A DNA stretch of 64,000 nucleotides from Nigrospora sphaerica (GCA_018287875.1 JAGVVL010000001.1:5394001-5458000), one strand, 5' to 3'. Counted from the stretch's first letter, positions 1 through 10,262 are shown. Notes: generated by a model not told the origin, from the letters alone. Program-made: numbers and translations.

Positions 1-692
1 ACGGAGCCTTCATCGTGCCAGACAGCATCGCAAGGATCAACTCGGGGGATTTCGCGCGTGTCATGAAGAGAAGAGGCATCAGCCTGATGAACGGTGAGTG
101 CCGCGACGAACAGCATCTCTACCGCAACTGGCGCACGGCCGAAAACTCCTTCGAAGGGGTGTATACTCGCCTGTGCGCCGACTACCCCGAGGCCGCGGTA
201 GCCAAGTTTATGAAGGACTCCTGTGGCAGCTCGAAGACCCTGCCGGCCGGCAACAAGAACTGGGAGGACTTCTTTGGGCACGCATACGCGAAGCTCCAGG
301 TCTATTGCATGGAACGCGGATTCCACAACGCGCTGGTGAGCCACGGGATACAGCCCGGCAAGGACCTACTACGCTACCGGATCGAGTGGCGCGCCGAATG
401 CTGCGACCTGCCTCCGGAATGGGGCGTGACCCACGCGACGGATCAAATCATATGGTTCTGGAATCGTGGCCTGACGGCGCAGGAAAAGAAGCTGCTGAGA
501 CCATGGAACAAAGCGCTCTCCGCCTTCATCAGCGGCGAAGAGGTCCAATGGGGCACCCGCAGCGTCAAGGAAGCCAAACGGTTGCGGAATGACGGGAAGA
601 CGGATATATGGACCGACACTATGTGGGAAGAGGGACAACACGTGTGGAAGCTTTTAAATGGGGGAAGCGACTCTGTCAAGTCTCGACTGTAA
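1..692 (+). CDS. Type-B carboxylesterase/lipase family, C-terminal part (5' truncated by window)
   Basis: The reading frame is open from the left edge (first full codon at base 3) to the TAA at 690-692, so only about 229 C-terminal residues are present. The pattern WGVTHATDQIIWFW, followed by a basic amphipathic stretch, SGEEVQWGT and a closing WEEGQHVWKLL, is the usual end of fungal type-B carboxylesterases (alpha/beta hydrolase fold, esterase_lipase family). The His in GVTHATD is at the position of the catalytic-triad His; the nucleophilic Ser and the acid lie upstream of the window. Family members hydrolyse carboxylic esters and are often secreted, but the signal peptide cannot be seen here. 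The gene converges on the S29 gene, with only 127 bp between the two stop codons. Substrate cannot be inferred. Assignment rests on the C-terminal pattern only. Confidence 0.75.
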   Translation, partial: GAFIVPDSIARINSGDFARVMKRRGISLMNGECRDEQHLYRNWRTAENSFEGVYTRLCADYPEAAVAKFMKDSCGSSKTLPAGNKNWEDFFGHAYAKLQVYCMERGFHNALVSHGIQPGKDLLRYRIEWRAECCDLPPEWGVTHATDQIIWFWNRGLTAQEKKLLRPWNKALSAFISGEEVQWGTRSVKEAKRLRNDGKTDIWTDTMWEEGQHVWKLLNGGSDSVKSRL

Positions 693-819
693 TGCATGTC
701 GGCCCACGCAAAAACCGTCGCCATCACCTAACATTTCCCTTGCGTCTTCAATCGTGAGTGCAGCAGAGAACCCATACCGCATCCCGCGTGAAGCATAGCG
801 AATTGGCGAGTTGGAGAGT

Positions 820-1166
820 CTACCGGTACTGTGGTTGGTTCACAAGCAGGATCAGTAGCGGCGCACCCGGCAGAAGAGAAAAAAGGGGAGCATGTTGTAC
901 CTTCTTCCAGCCCATAGCATCGGCCTTCTCGCGAAAAGCCTGACGCGACATGTTGAGGCCGTACTTGCGAATGACGCCCGTCTTCTTCCTGTCGCCGGTA
1001 ACTCGGCTACAGCCACGCGCGCTCCGTCAGCAAGACGTTCTGCTTCGCTGCCGGCCGGGAGCGTGGCTGTTCTTTTCTGCATTTCTTTCCGCTCGGACAC
1101 TTACCAGCCGCGGGAGCCTTTGCCGTATACACGGGGGTGCGAGAACCAGACGTTGTCGTTTGCCAT
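820..1166 (-). CDS. rps29: 40S ribosomal protein S29 (uS14), three exons, zinc ligands mostly lost
   Basis: Exons on the minus strand are 1166-1105, 1006-901 and 828-820. Introns are 98 bp (GTAAGT...TAG) and 72 bp (GTACAA...CAG, branch-like CTACTGAT). The spliced protein has 58 residues, starts MANDNVWFSHPRVYGKGSR, contains IRKYGLN and RQAFREKAD, and ends GWKKYR, which matches eukaryotic uS14 along its whole length (yeast has 56 residues). The last exon codes only Tyr-Arg-stop, which recreates the canonical C-terminus and supports the model. The protein sits in the head of the small subunit near the mRNA path. Canonical uS14 binds zinc through two CxxC pairs; here the first pair reads CRVT and the second SRQA, so one of four Cys remains, and there are two extra residues in the loop between the pairs. 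All splice sites are read by eye. Confidence 0.88.
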
Positions 1167-1654
1167 GATGTCTGCAGTGTCTGAGGTCGAGGCGACGGCG
1201 GGTGGTGTGGTTGGCAAACGGCGGCGATGTGGCGATGATTTAGCACAATGTCTCTCAGGTGCAGAGAATGAATTCTGACCTGCTCGTATCTTTTTTTTTC
1301 CTCACACGAAAGCAGATAGGGTTGAAAGTATGAGAACCTTGAGGGAGCATGAAATGGGCATGAGTTGCTGGCCATCAAGGTCCACGAACGTGGCTTCCAC
1401 CGAGTGCGAAGCGCCGACCCAACTATTCAGGGAACCTCCCCCCCCCCTCGAATCCAACATGTCGCTGGTTGGACGTTCAGAACATCGCGAGACAAATGTG
1501 AGCAAGTTAGTTGGGTTACAAGCGGATGGTCAATCGCCATCGCCACGGCCTGCCTCTTCTGTACCAAGCGAGTCCTTGGGTAACCGAGCACTGCTCTGCT
1601 TTGGATGGCCGGCAGGACAAGGTAAACCGATCTTGAGGGGGTCTTAGGCTTGCT

Positions 1655-1797
1655 TCACGAGGCTTCTGGAAGAGGTACATTGCGGTAAGGGAACCGAAAT
1701 GCCTTGAGCCAGCCGGGCGTGCGCAAGAGGTAGCGAATGCTGCCCTTGGGCTCGGTCATCCCGTCATATGGATCCTCGAGAATATACACAAGAGGTA
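1655..1797 (-). pseudogene. Short coding-like remnant ending in a stop (unknown family)
   Basis: On the minus strand a frame of about 47 codons runs to a TGA at 1657-1655 and contains LEDPYDGMTEPKGSIRY and an aromatic/basic tail ending PLPEAS. Composition looks protein-like rather than random, and the upstream edge could be an intron acceptor (TAG before CTACC), but no upstream exon can be found in the 400 bp before it. I do not recognise the family. It could be the last exon of a lost gene or chance. Confidence 0.25.
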
Positions 1798-2176
1798 GCT
1801 AGCTACCCTGGTCGGCATGACGAGGGTTTTTGTTCCCTATCGGCTTACACAGCCGGGACAGCTAGCTTATCGCCCGCTACTCGAGGGACCCGTTGGCAGT
1901 ACTTTAAGCGGTAGAGCAAGTCGATTGCATCACCGCGGTTTGCCGAGCGTGCGGAACCACTGCGGGGAAACGCCCGTTCCTGCGCGGATAGATTCTAGTC
2001 TTTTTGGCCGGACCGCGATGTGTATGCCAACGAGAAACAATAGCGCTGGGGGAATTCAGGGAATAGTCGGCTTATTCAGCTCTCACGTAACTGATTGGCT
2101 CATCTTCTCTCCATACCCACGTTTGGGGCGACAGCTGCTGCCGGTGACCCAACAGCTATAAAGCCCGCACGTGCTG

Positions 2177-2219
2177 GGAGAGAGAGACAGAGAGAGGAGA
2201 GAGAGAGAGAGAGAGAGAC
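2177..2219 (+). repeat. GA-rich microsatellite in the 5' leader
   Basis: An almost pure GA dinucleotide tract immediately upstream of the ATG at 2225. Polypurine tracts like this are common in fungal promoters and leaders and can exclude nucleosomes; the role here is inferred. Confidence 0.8.
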
Positions 2220-2224
2220 ATCCA

Positions 2225-3220
2225 ATGTCCTTGTTCTTCAGGCGCCTCACTCGCAGAGCCGTTACCCCGCCCTCTGTACCCTTTCTCGCGCCCGCCAAGC
2301 ACTACTCCAGCCAGACCCAGACCCAGACCAAGACCGCCGCCGCCATGTCCGTGTCCACCGAGTCCGAGAAGCTGATCAAGCGGAACCCGCACGGCGACTT
2401 CAAGCAGGTCGAGGCCGCGCGGCCCGACTGGGACGAGGGGCGGTCGTTCCGGTACACCAAGACGGCGGAGCCGGGCTGGCGGTTCGGCGACGGCGCCAAC
2501 CGGCTGCAGGCGCGCGACGCGCCGGGCCACGTCGCCATCGACCCGTACGAGGCCGGCCGGCCGGCGCCCTTCAATTACAAGCTGCTCATCAGCGGCATCG
2601 TGCCGCGGCCCATCGGCTTCGTCTCGACGCGCGCCGCCGACGGTACCACCAACCTCGCGCCCTTCAGCTACTTCAATCTCATCAACCACGACCCGCCGCT
2701 CTTCGTGCTCGGCGTCGCCGCCACGCTCGAGCGTCCCAAGGACACGCTCCGCAACCTCGTCGAGTCGGGCGAGTGCACCGTCAACATCATCAGCGAGTCC
2801 TTCATCGAGGCCGCCAACGCCACGAGCGTCGACGCCCCCTTCGGCGCCAGCGAGTGGGACGTCAGCGGCCTGACGCCCGTCCACGACTGCAAGGACGTCG
2901 CCGCCGCCCGCGTCGGCGAGGCCGTCTTCTCCGTCGAGTGCAAGCTCGAGAGCGTCCGCGAGTTTGAGAGCCGCGCCACCCCCGGCAAGAAGACGGGCAC
3001 CATGGTCGTCCTCGAGGGCACCCGCTTCTGGGTCCGCGAGGACGCCATCAACGAGGACCGCAGCCTCATCGCCCCCGAGGTCCTCCGCCCCATGAGCCGC
3101 CTGGGCGGCATCACCTACGGCCGCCTGACCGAGGCCCTGGAGCTGCCGCGTCCGGTATTCGAAAAGGACGTGGGCGGCATGACGGGCTACGAGAAACTGA
3201 AAAAGCCCGACTCCAAATAG
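2225..3220 (+). CDS. Flavin reductase-like, FMN-binding split-barrel protein, probably mitochondrial
   Basis: A single exon of 331 codons from the ATG at 2225. The first residues, MSLFFRRLTRRAV, form a basic, hydroxylated, acid-free stretch typical of a mitochondrial presequence; a second in-frame ATG at 2345 (MSVSTESEKL) would give a protein without it, so dual targeting is possible. The core has SGIVPRPIGFVSTR followed by NLAPFSYFNLINHDPPL, the flavin-binding signature of the flavin reductase-like/FMN-binding split barrel family (COG1853). Members bind FMN, and some supply reduced flavin or act as small oxidoreductases; the physiological substrate of the fungal group is not known to me. An upstream in-frame start at 2171 falls within the GA repeat and gives an RERE-type sequence, so it was rejected. 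Confidence 0.85.
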   Translation: MSLFFRRLTRRAVTPPSVPFLAPAKHYSSQTQTQTKTAAAMSVSTESEKLIKRNPHGDFKQVEAARPDWDEGRSFRYTKTAEPGWRFGDGANRLQARDAPGHVAIDPYEAGRPAPFNYKLLISGIVPRPIGFVSTRAADGTTNLAPFSYFNLINHDPPLFVLGVAATLERPKDTLRNLVESGECTVNIISESFIEAANATSVDAPFGASEWDVSGLTPVHDCKDVAAARVGEAVFSVECKLESVREFESRATPGKKTGTMVVLEGTRFWVREDAINEDRSLIAPEVLRPMSRLGGITYGRLTEALELPRPVFEKDVGGMTGYEKLKKPDSK

Positions 3221-3663
3221 ACCTTCGGGGGGGCCCCCGCGGCTTAATAGCGCCATTCGATATAGAAAACGACTGTCTAGATGTACACAGCCGGAAGTTA
3301 CCGCCGGAACTTGCAACCCAGGGACAGATGAATGATTTCCGCGCCAGAGCCAAAGGTACAGCAACTGTCCATGTATATTGTACAGGCAGAAAAGGCGGCT
3401 CTGAGCCAATCGTGTGGTTTCTCTAGATGACTCCTCGCTCTACGCCGGCCAAAGCGGCAGGCGACACATGAATAAAAGCAAGCGCCACGACCGAAACTCC
3501 AGGCCGCACACGGCATATCCACTTGCGTGTGCCCCATGTTCCCAATGCCCATGTAACAAGACGAGCCGGCCGAAGATTCACCGCAGCCGACTACCCACAC
3601 TTCCGAACGCCGCGAGGCCTCAGGCCCGGATGGCGGTTCCTCGTGGCAAGTGCCGGCATTGTT
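3221..3663. other. Convergent 3' intergenic region
   Basis: 443 bp between the stop of the flavin-reductase gene and the stop of the phosphodiesterase on the opposite strand. It should hold both 3' UTRs. AATAAA-like GAATAAAAG lies at about 3470 on the plus strand. Nothing else is seen. Confidence 0.6.
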
Positions 3664-6224
3664 TCAAAGCATGAAGCTATCGCCTCTGTGCGAGACGAGA
3701 AACTCGCACCCCAGCTGGGCCTCGCTCTCGTGATCAAGCAATTCGGCCTGTATGATCTCTTCGGCGGTCTCGGTGTCGCTGAAGTTGTCTTTCACGTGGA
3801 TGATGATAACTTTCAGGCCCCGCAAGGGCTGGCGACGCGGAGACGGTGCCGGGGACAGCGATGCGTTTGCGCCCGAATCAAGATCCTTCATGTTGAGATC
3901 CGCAGTGGGCGTGGCGAGACGGGGCGTATCCATGCCCTCTTGGTCTTCGAAATCGTACTCGAAATCGCCTATGGACCCTTTCGACGGCTTGTTGGACTTG
4001 GGCGAGACGGGAGCCTCGTCGCCCCCCGCACGGGCTACCGACCTGTTGGCCCTCCGCACCTCTTCCTCCGTCTCTCGCTTTCGCTTCTTAGTCGTTTCGA
4101 GCTTGACCGGCGCTTGACGGACGGCCTCAACCTCGTTGGCCAAAGCCTGCAACTCCTCTATGAGGAACCGGGGGCAGAGGTGGCCGAAAAGGCGGTCATC
4201 TGTCTGGCTGTCGTCGTAGCTACACTCAATAAAGATGGCGGCCAAATTGCCGCTCGCAATCCGCGGCGCAGCCTCCTGCCATATTTGCATGTTGCGGGGG
4301 GTTAGTGATATGCTATCGGCCTCGACGTCGCCGAAGATGAGTACCTCCCGGCCCGAGCTACTATCGCGGATGAAGTAAGCGCTTGAGTCATACACGCACA
4401 TCGATTCGCGCTCCTGAACGCCGGGCATGGCCGACATGGCCGACATGGCCGACATGCGGGTCAAACTGGGGCTCCGGAAAAACGAAGTAGGGCCCGAGGC
4501 TCCGATACTGCCCGGGACGCCCCTCGGCAGGGGCATGGGCATGGGCATGGACAGAGGCATGACGTTGGGCGACATCATGCCGACATCCCCACTGCCGAAG
4601 CGTGATGAGCATGTCGACCCTCGATGCGTATGCCTCTCGATGCAATGGCCATGGCTCACGCCAAAGGCTTTCACAGCCAGCCCGTCCGAGACCTCGAGGT
4701 AGCCCCTGCCTTCGCCCTCTCCCAGAGCAGGACTGCCGCCTTCGACGAGACGCATGTAGGTGACCAGCCCCGCACCATTGTTTTCGTCAGAGAGGTTGGG
4801 CCATATGACGTTATTGAAGATATGCGACTTGAATGCAGATATGGTCGAGGGCAAACCCGCTAGGCGTTTGGGGCGGAGCCCGGCAGGCCCTGCTGTACTG
4901 ACGACAAACCCATTTATGTGATCGAGGTGAGGATGGGTGATGAGGAACGTGTCAATCAGCTGCCTGGTGAAGTTGACGGCGTTGACCTTTGCTGATTTGG
5001 ATTTCACCTCCAGTCCGGCAAAAGGGCCGGTATGTAGCTTGTGTGGCAGGGTGACATCCTCTCCGAGCGTCTTTGGTTGCGTCTCCTCAAGTATGCGGGC
5101 AATGGCCGACAGGTGGACGCCCGCATCGACGGCCACCACCGAACCCCTTGTCCAGCCTGCCTTGGTTGAGCGCACAAGTAGTGCGGTGACATTGTTCTCC
5201 ATAGGACCACCTCCTGAGCCCTAGAGGAGAAGTCATGTTAGCGCTGGACCGTGAGGACACGCCATTGCAAGTAATAACGAGACCGGAACAATGCCCCGTA
5301 TGGGTTGCACAAGCCCGAGACAGTCGGCGCCCCGAATACCGGATAGGGAGTCTGGCTTTGGCGACCACTCGCACTCGTGAGGGTAAGCCGCGTGACGTCA
5401 CCGTACAGTTCAGGCAAACCCCATAGCAGCCGTCTGGACTCCCTGGGCGAGGGGCGAGGCGTGAATACACGAGGTTGCCGGGGAGGGGTGGTGTAAGTAG
5501 GCGTCTGCGCGTTGGCAAGTCCAGAAAGTCCGGGTCGGGCAATCTCACTCGAGTCTCAAAGGCCTCGAACCCCCGTACAAATTTCCCACTAGCACAGCAC
5601 CGAAAGATAGGGGCGTTGTCAAGACTCGCGCGCAGCCGTCTTGGGCGCCGGCATGTGCTGCACAAATGCCTCAGTCACCTTGGACGGCGGGGGTGTTTGT
5701 ATGTGTGTGAGTTCAGAGTCCGACAGGGAGCACCGCGGCGAGGGCCATGGTTTCAGCGTAATGCACAGGGCGAGATGACACCAGCGAGTCGCGCCATGTC
5801 GGCAAGTCACTCCGGCCTGGGGGCCATCAGCCACAGGCGGCGCGGAGTGATGCAGAGGGTTGGATTGGGGTAGAGGGCGCCAATGCCGGATTGGGAGTTT
5901 GCAGAAGACATGCCGTCATAGGGCTCGCCGCGGCTGCTTTGTGGTGTGAGACCGAACGTCGAGGCGCGGCGATGGATGGGAGGTAGGTATCTACGGCGAC
6001 AGAATCCCAGGTATGTGCGCGTACCGCAGTGAAGTGGTTGGCTGATACGAGGGACCTCACGCCATGGTTGCGGCCGGCGTTGTCCGTTGCGCAACGGACG
6101 GCGCAACGGGGAGGGGGAAAAAAGGGGGAAAGAAAACAAAAAAGAGACAAAGATGAAACCAAACTGAACCACTTACCAGTACTATGACCTGCAGCGCAGG
6201 CTCGCGTTGGCCGTCGTCGCCCAT
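3664..6224 (-). CDS. Class II (low-affinity) 3',5'-cyclic-AMP phosphodiesterase
   Basis: Two exons on the minus strand, 6224-6177 (16 codons, MGDDGQREPALQVIVL) and 5220-3664, joined in phase 0 so that the junction reads VIVLGSGGGPMENNVTALL, the conserved start of PDE1-type enzymes. The protein is about 534 residues. The metal-binding motif THPHLDH follows near residue 110, then KLAGLP and GVSHGHC, all typical of the metallo-beta-lactamase-fold class II cyclic-nucleotide phosphodiesterases (yeast Pde1, fungal PdeL). It hydrolyses cAMP and damps PKA signalling. A low-complexity insert with MSAMSAMSAM, encoded by a 12-bp tandem repeat at 4426-4461, sits before the conserved SSAYFIRD and FGDVEAD segments. 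The tail is charged, with a KKRKRE cluster. The intron (6176-5221, GTAAGT...TAG) is 956 bp, very long for this genome. Confidence 0.9.
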
Positions 6225-8386
6225 GGCTGGCGACTCTGCGGAGGGCGGCCTGGTCTCGGTTGGGTTGCGGCGGTACGGGGGGGAGGGACTGTGTTCTCCT
6301 AAAAACGGCCCCGATGCTGCGCTCGCTCTCCACAGGCCAAGCGGGTGGGTTTGGAAGGGAGTCGGTTGGCGGCGCTGCAATGCTGGCGGGCGGGCAGTAA
6401 CGTCCTTAGGTTTCGGTCCCGGCTGGTGTGCAAGAGCTGGGCCGGGCTTTTGGGCCGCTGGGGTTCGTTTTCGGGGCGCCCACGTGACGTAGCCCGCATG
6501 TAATTACGAGCTGGGTGAAGAAGAGCCGGTAGGATGCATTGGAGATTAAAAAAAAAACCAGGCAGGCGGGAGTGGATGGGGGAGGGGGGAAGGGGGAGTA
6601 CAGCAAGTCTGGGGCTCTCCCGAGCCGACGGCAACGGAATGTTCTCTACACGGTCAATCCTGCCCGGCGCCGGTTGGGAGAGAGACGGCTGCGCGCGCGC
6701 GCGCGCGCGCGTGTGTTGTGTGTGTGTGTGTGTGTACACAGATGTAGTATGTATGCGTGTGTGCGTGCTGGAGGGGCATGTGCATGCGGACAACGACAGC
6801 AGCAACAGCAGCAGCGGCGCACCTGGCTCGACGAAGCATAGAACAATTCTATTGTACCCGAAAGGCAGAGACGACGGCCTTATATGGAACCTTACTTGGC
6901 CGCGCTCTGCGTCAGGCGTCCAGCCCGCCAAGCAGGGCAAGACATGCCATTCGAAGCATGAGATGGAGAAAAGAAGAGCAAGTACATGACCTACGTGAGC
7001 CTCCCGCCTTCCCTCTTCCATCCATGCCGAGGGGGAAAAAGTCCAGCCAGCGCGTGTGCGGCTTGCGCATACTTTGACGCTACCTACCTCTAGCCGTTTG
7101 CCCTGCGAGGACCTCCCGTCCTGTGCGACACACACAGGACGGACAGGGGTGGCGAGGGGGGGGGGGTTTCTATGTATCCTTCTCTGGCCAATAGAGCAGG
7201 GGCTGTTTTGTTCTGCCTGCTTTCCTCTGCCCTGCCTTCTGCACGGCATGACCCAGCCTGGCCTCGGTTCTTTTTCATCCCCGTCCATGGCATCCATCTC
7301 GGACACGCCGCTGCGAGCTGCTGCAATGGACGCTGCGGGGGCTGAGGATCGGGGGTAAAAGGGCGCCACTTGTGGGGTAGCATCCAGCAGACGTACCGGG
7401 CCACGGGTTACGACTGACTACAACTATACCTGCCATTGTGATGGTTGGATCCCATGTCATCTCATCCCGAGCCTGCGCAATATGAGCCGCACCGATGCAT
7501 ATGAGGCCGAACCACCCATTGACTGTGTGCACATCCTCCCCTTCGTTGAATATTATTTGCATCTTCTCTCCACGGAAACTCTATCGCTGGTATCGTCGGA
7601 TGGGCCGACCGGCCTGTCGTTTGCCCCCCCATCCGCGCAAGCAGGGAAGCCACCAGAGGTTGCAAGGGGAACCAGGCAACCAGGCAACCAGGCAACCTTG
7701 CCTTGGTCTAATCGGAATCCGTCTTTGTCTTTCATTCAGCTGTTCTCTGTCCTCCGTATCCCGGTCAATTTCAACAAGCTCGAGACCATGTTGGCCTTCC
7801 TACCTGCTACTACCCAGAGATGCTTGCCCGAGCCGCTTACCAAGATAGGAGGTCTTGTATATGCTCCCCGTAGGTACCACCGAACGATTGGGGGGACGAA
7901 CTTCAGGCAAAAAAGAAGGCCCGCTAAAGGTTATTCCCAATAAGGACTCGAGAAGAACAGGTCCCTAGATGGTGCGCCGTCGCTTTATGCCGGCGTTGCT
8001 ACCCGCTTCGTCTTCACCACTGGCATCTCGTTGTCTCTTAAGACCCGCTAAGGTAGGCATCGCTGTTAAGGGGGGTTGGAGAGTATCGTCCTCCACCCCC
8101 CCCACACGGATTCTATACTCCCCTGTGGCAGTATACTAACCGTGTGGGTGAAAGAATGGCTATGCGGCAAAGTCATAGTTGGACGGCTCAGTATGGTCAT
8201 ATTGGCCACCTGAACGCAAGTAGTGGCAACGTTCAGCCCGTGGGAGCACATATGGGCTGGCTTCGGCCGTAAATAGCCCTCGCGGGGCTCATACAATCCC
8301 TGGAGTGGTTTGAAAGGGGAAGGGCCGGCTAGGCGAGGCTCCTTTTGCGTCGACTTGCGCTCCTCCCACAAGACCAATTTTGCAAC
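6225..8386. other. Gene-poor region upstream of the phosphodiesterase
   Basis: About 2.2 kb with no gene I can support. It includes a purine-rich run near 6570-6600, a CG-to-TG alternating tract at 6690-6736, a G9 run near 7149-7157 and three copies of a CAGGCAAC repeat around 7675-7700. Long open frames on the minus strand (6299-7369) have no family features and a composition expected of GC-rich noncoding DNA. Much of this is probably the phosphodiesterase promoter. Confidence 0.5.
6690..6736. repeat. Alternating CG/TG dinucleotide tract
   Basis: About 22 bases of alternating G and C followed directly by alternating T and G, ending in TACACA. Such alternating purine-pyrimidine sequence is the classic substrate for left-handed DNA; biological use here is inference. 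Confidence 0.9.
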
Positions 8387-10262
8387 CTAGGCGTCCCACT
8401 CCTGGCCCGGAAAAAGACGCCTGGCATTCTCGTCGTCTCCGTTCAGCCTTGCTTGCCGATAAGAACACTCATGGTCTATATTGCCAAGGTGGGCTTCCCC
8501 ATCGCAGGTAACGGCCACGTCCTTTTGGCCAGCTGCTTCCCGGTGAATCGCTCGTTGTTCCGCTTTACCGCGAGGCTCGCTCCTCACGTCGGCCTCCGTC
8601 AAAGTTCTGGTCAGCGAGTGCATGAATCTCGTATACCGTCGGCGACGGCGCCGCGGGTCCTGTCGTCTCCAATAAAGGTATCGTGGCCATTGGTCCCCCA
8701 TCTGTCTACGTGTGGCCTGTGTCAACTCAGGTTTCAGCTCGCCATGATTAGCGTCTTCCTTCTGAAGTGTTCGCTGGTCAAGCCGTACGTCTAGGTGTTC
8801 GAAGAGTCTAACGAGATCAATCTGCTTCTCCAGGCAAAAAAAGATGAACGTGGCCGGCCCTGTGGTACGGGTCAGTGTCCCCGCCCGTCATGTTGTGTCT
8901 CTCGTCCAAGACGACCCGCAACTCGCCTGCCCTTATGGAGCTTTTCTTGCGAGGGTATCCTCGGAACTTGCATATGTTTGAGTCCTCGCTAGGGTAGCGA
9001 CAGTTGCTCTCTGAGACGGCCCCTTTCCCACCCAGAGGATAAGCCCAGCGCGTTTCTTGGTATTCGGCAAGATCTCTCTGTGCGTAGGCTCCCTGGCAAG
9101 CCTTGGGTTCTCTATACCTGGGGACGGACTGCCATAAAGGTACCACTTGAGTTCGTTCACGCCGAGGGCGTGCTTTAGCTTACCTTCTTCGGTGTACTCG
9201 AAACTTGAACCGCCATTTTGTACTCGTTACCATGGGTCAGGGCGCGGTGGCGGCTTGCCATAATAATCTTTGGAGATGAACCCGTGCGGGTGTTTCTTGC
9301 GCCGGGTTTGACGAGACACCTTCTCATGTTTGATGGTCTTTCCGAAGGAGAGTCGTTTGGCCCTCCAGGGCTCCTCATGTGAAACGTGTTGGTAGAAGCC
9401 GACCCCCCATTCTAGAGGGTTGGTATCGCTGGCCGGCCTCTGTACCACACATCTCTCACCGTATATAGCCTCTGGTTACAACAAATGCAATGAGACTCGT
9501 CGGCTGTCATGAGGTGGCCATGCCGCGGACAACGGGGCCGGTTCCCTGCCGTCGCAAAGCCAAGCGGGGCATCAGCAGCAACAGGACCTGCGGGTTCATA
9601 GCCGGATAGGCATGGATCATGTGGTACACAGTTCGTATCCTCCAAGTAAGCATTCATGGTCCCGCCGTAGTGGTGACCAGACACTCGCGCATAGGTAGAC
9701 ATGTGAGCTTGAGGGACCTTATAAGGGTAACAAGCCGACTGTGGTGTGAGAAGTCCTTGGACCTGAAATCCAACTTGGGGGTAGTAGCCAGCCGATGGCT
9801 GCATAGAAGCTAATCGGACTCCCGGGGGGGGCATGAAGAAGCTGGGTTGACGTCGGGGTGTTGAGGCTGGGGTAGGTATGGGAATACCGATCCATTTGAG
9901 AAGTGGGCGCGAGCAGCGATTCACACGTGCCGGGCGAAGGAAGCGATACTCTCGTCACAGATGCACCTGAGAGCTCACTATGTGATCCGTAGTGCTGCGA
10001 TTGTGCCGACGTCTCTAGGGACCCGGACACCTGTTGTCGAAGTTGAAAAGTGGCGGAGAATGAGACGCCGGACGGGGGGAATGCGGGCTGGTGGTGAAGG
10101 TGAGGCGGTTGGCCCTGACAAGTCCGGAAGAGGCGCCTCGCCGAGCGCCTCAATACCATTTTCGAACGCTCTTTCGAAGAACGCACCGCCGCTTCTCAGC
10201 TCATCGTCAAAATTGAGATGCTCGAGCGGGTCGTTACCGTAGTTGACATCGTAGGGATCCAT
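8387..10262 (-). pseudogene. Decayed gene of a fungal cysteine-containing family
   Basis: Protein-like segments follow one another on the minus strand but change frame repeatedly: MDPYDVNYGNDPLEHLNF (from the ATG at 10262), a Ser/Pro/Thr-rich middle, then CPRHGHLMTADESHCICC, WGVGFYQHVSHEEPWRAKR, FEYTEEGKLKHALGVNELKW, RYPSEDSNICKFRGYPRKK, LRVVLDER and PYHRAGHVHLF, and a last segment with YTRFMHSLTRTL. The WYL...LWVG...NRYP...C(R/K)F...CP...R(V)xxDE...YHxAGxxHLF order resembles a family of uncharacterised, lineage-expanded Sordariomycete proteins that I know only as hypothetical. At least five frame changes and an in-frame TAA (9229-9227) break it. Two changes lie near homopolymers (G6 at 10074-10079, G8 at 9824-9831). 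The second Cys of the usual CRFxDCP motif reads Tyr here (FRGYP). Whether all lesions are biological cannot be told from sequence alone. Confidence 0.6.

Larger units (their letters stand above)
1167..2224. other. Divergent promoter region between rps29 and the flavin-reductase gene
   Basis: About 1.06 kb separating two divergently transcribed genes. It contains a T9 run at 1291-1299, a C9 run near 1438-1446, a short coding-like remnant on the minus strand (listed separately) and a GA-rich tract close to the right-hand gene. No other gene is supportable. Confidence 0.6.

Noticed and set aside
6299..7369. 356-codon minus-strand open frame upstream of the phosphodiesterase
   Set aside because: It runs through microsatellites (His/Thr and Arg/Ala repeats) and has no protein features.
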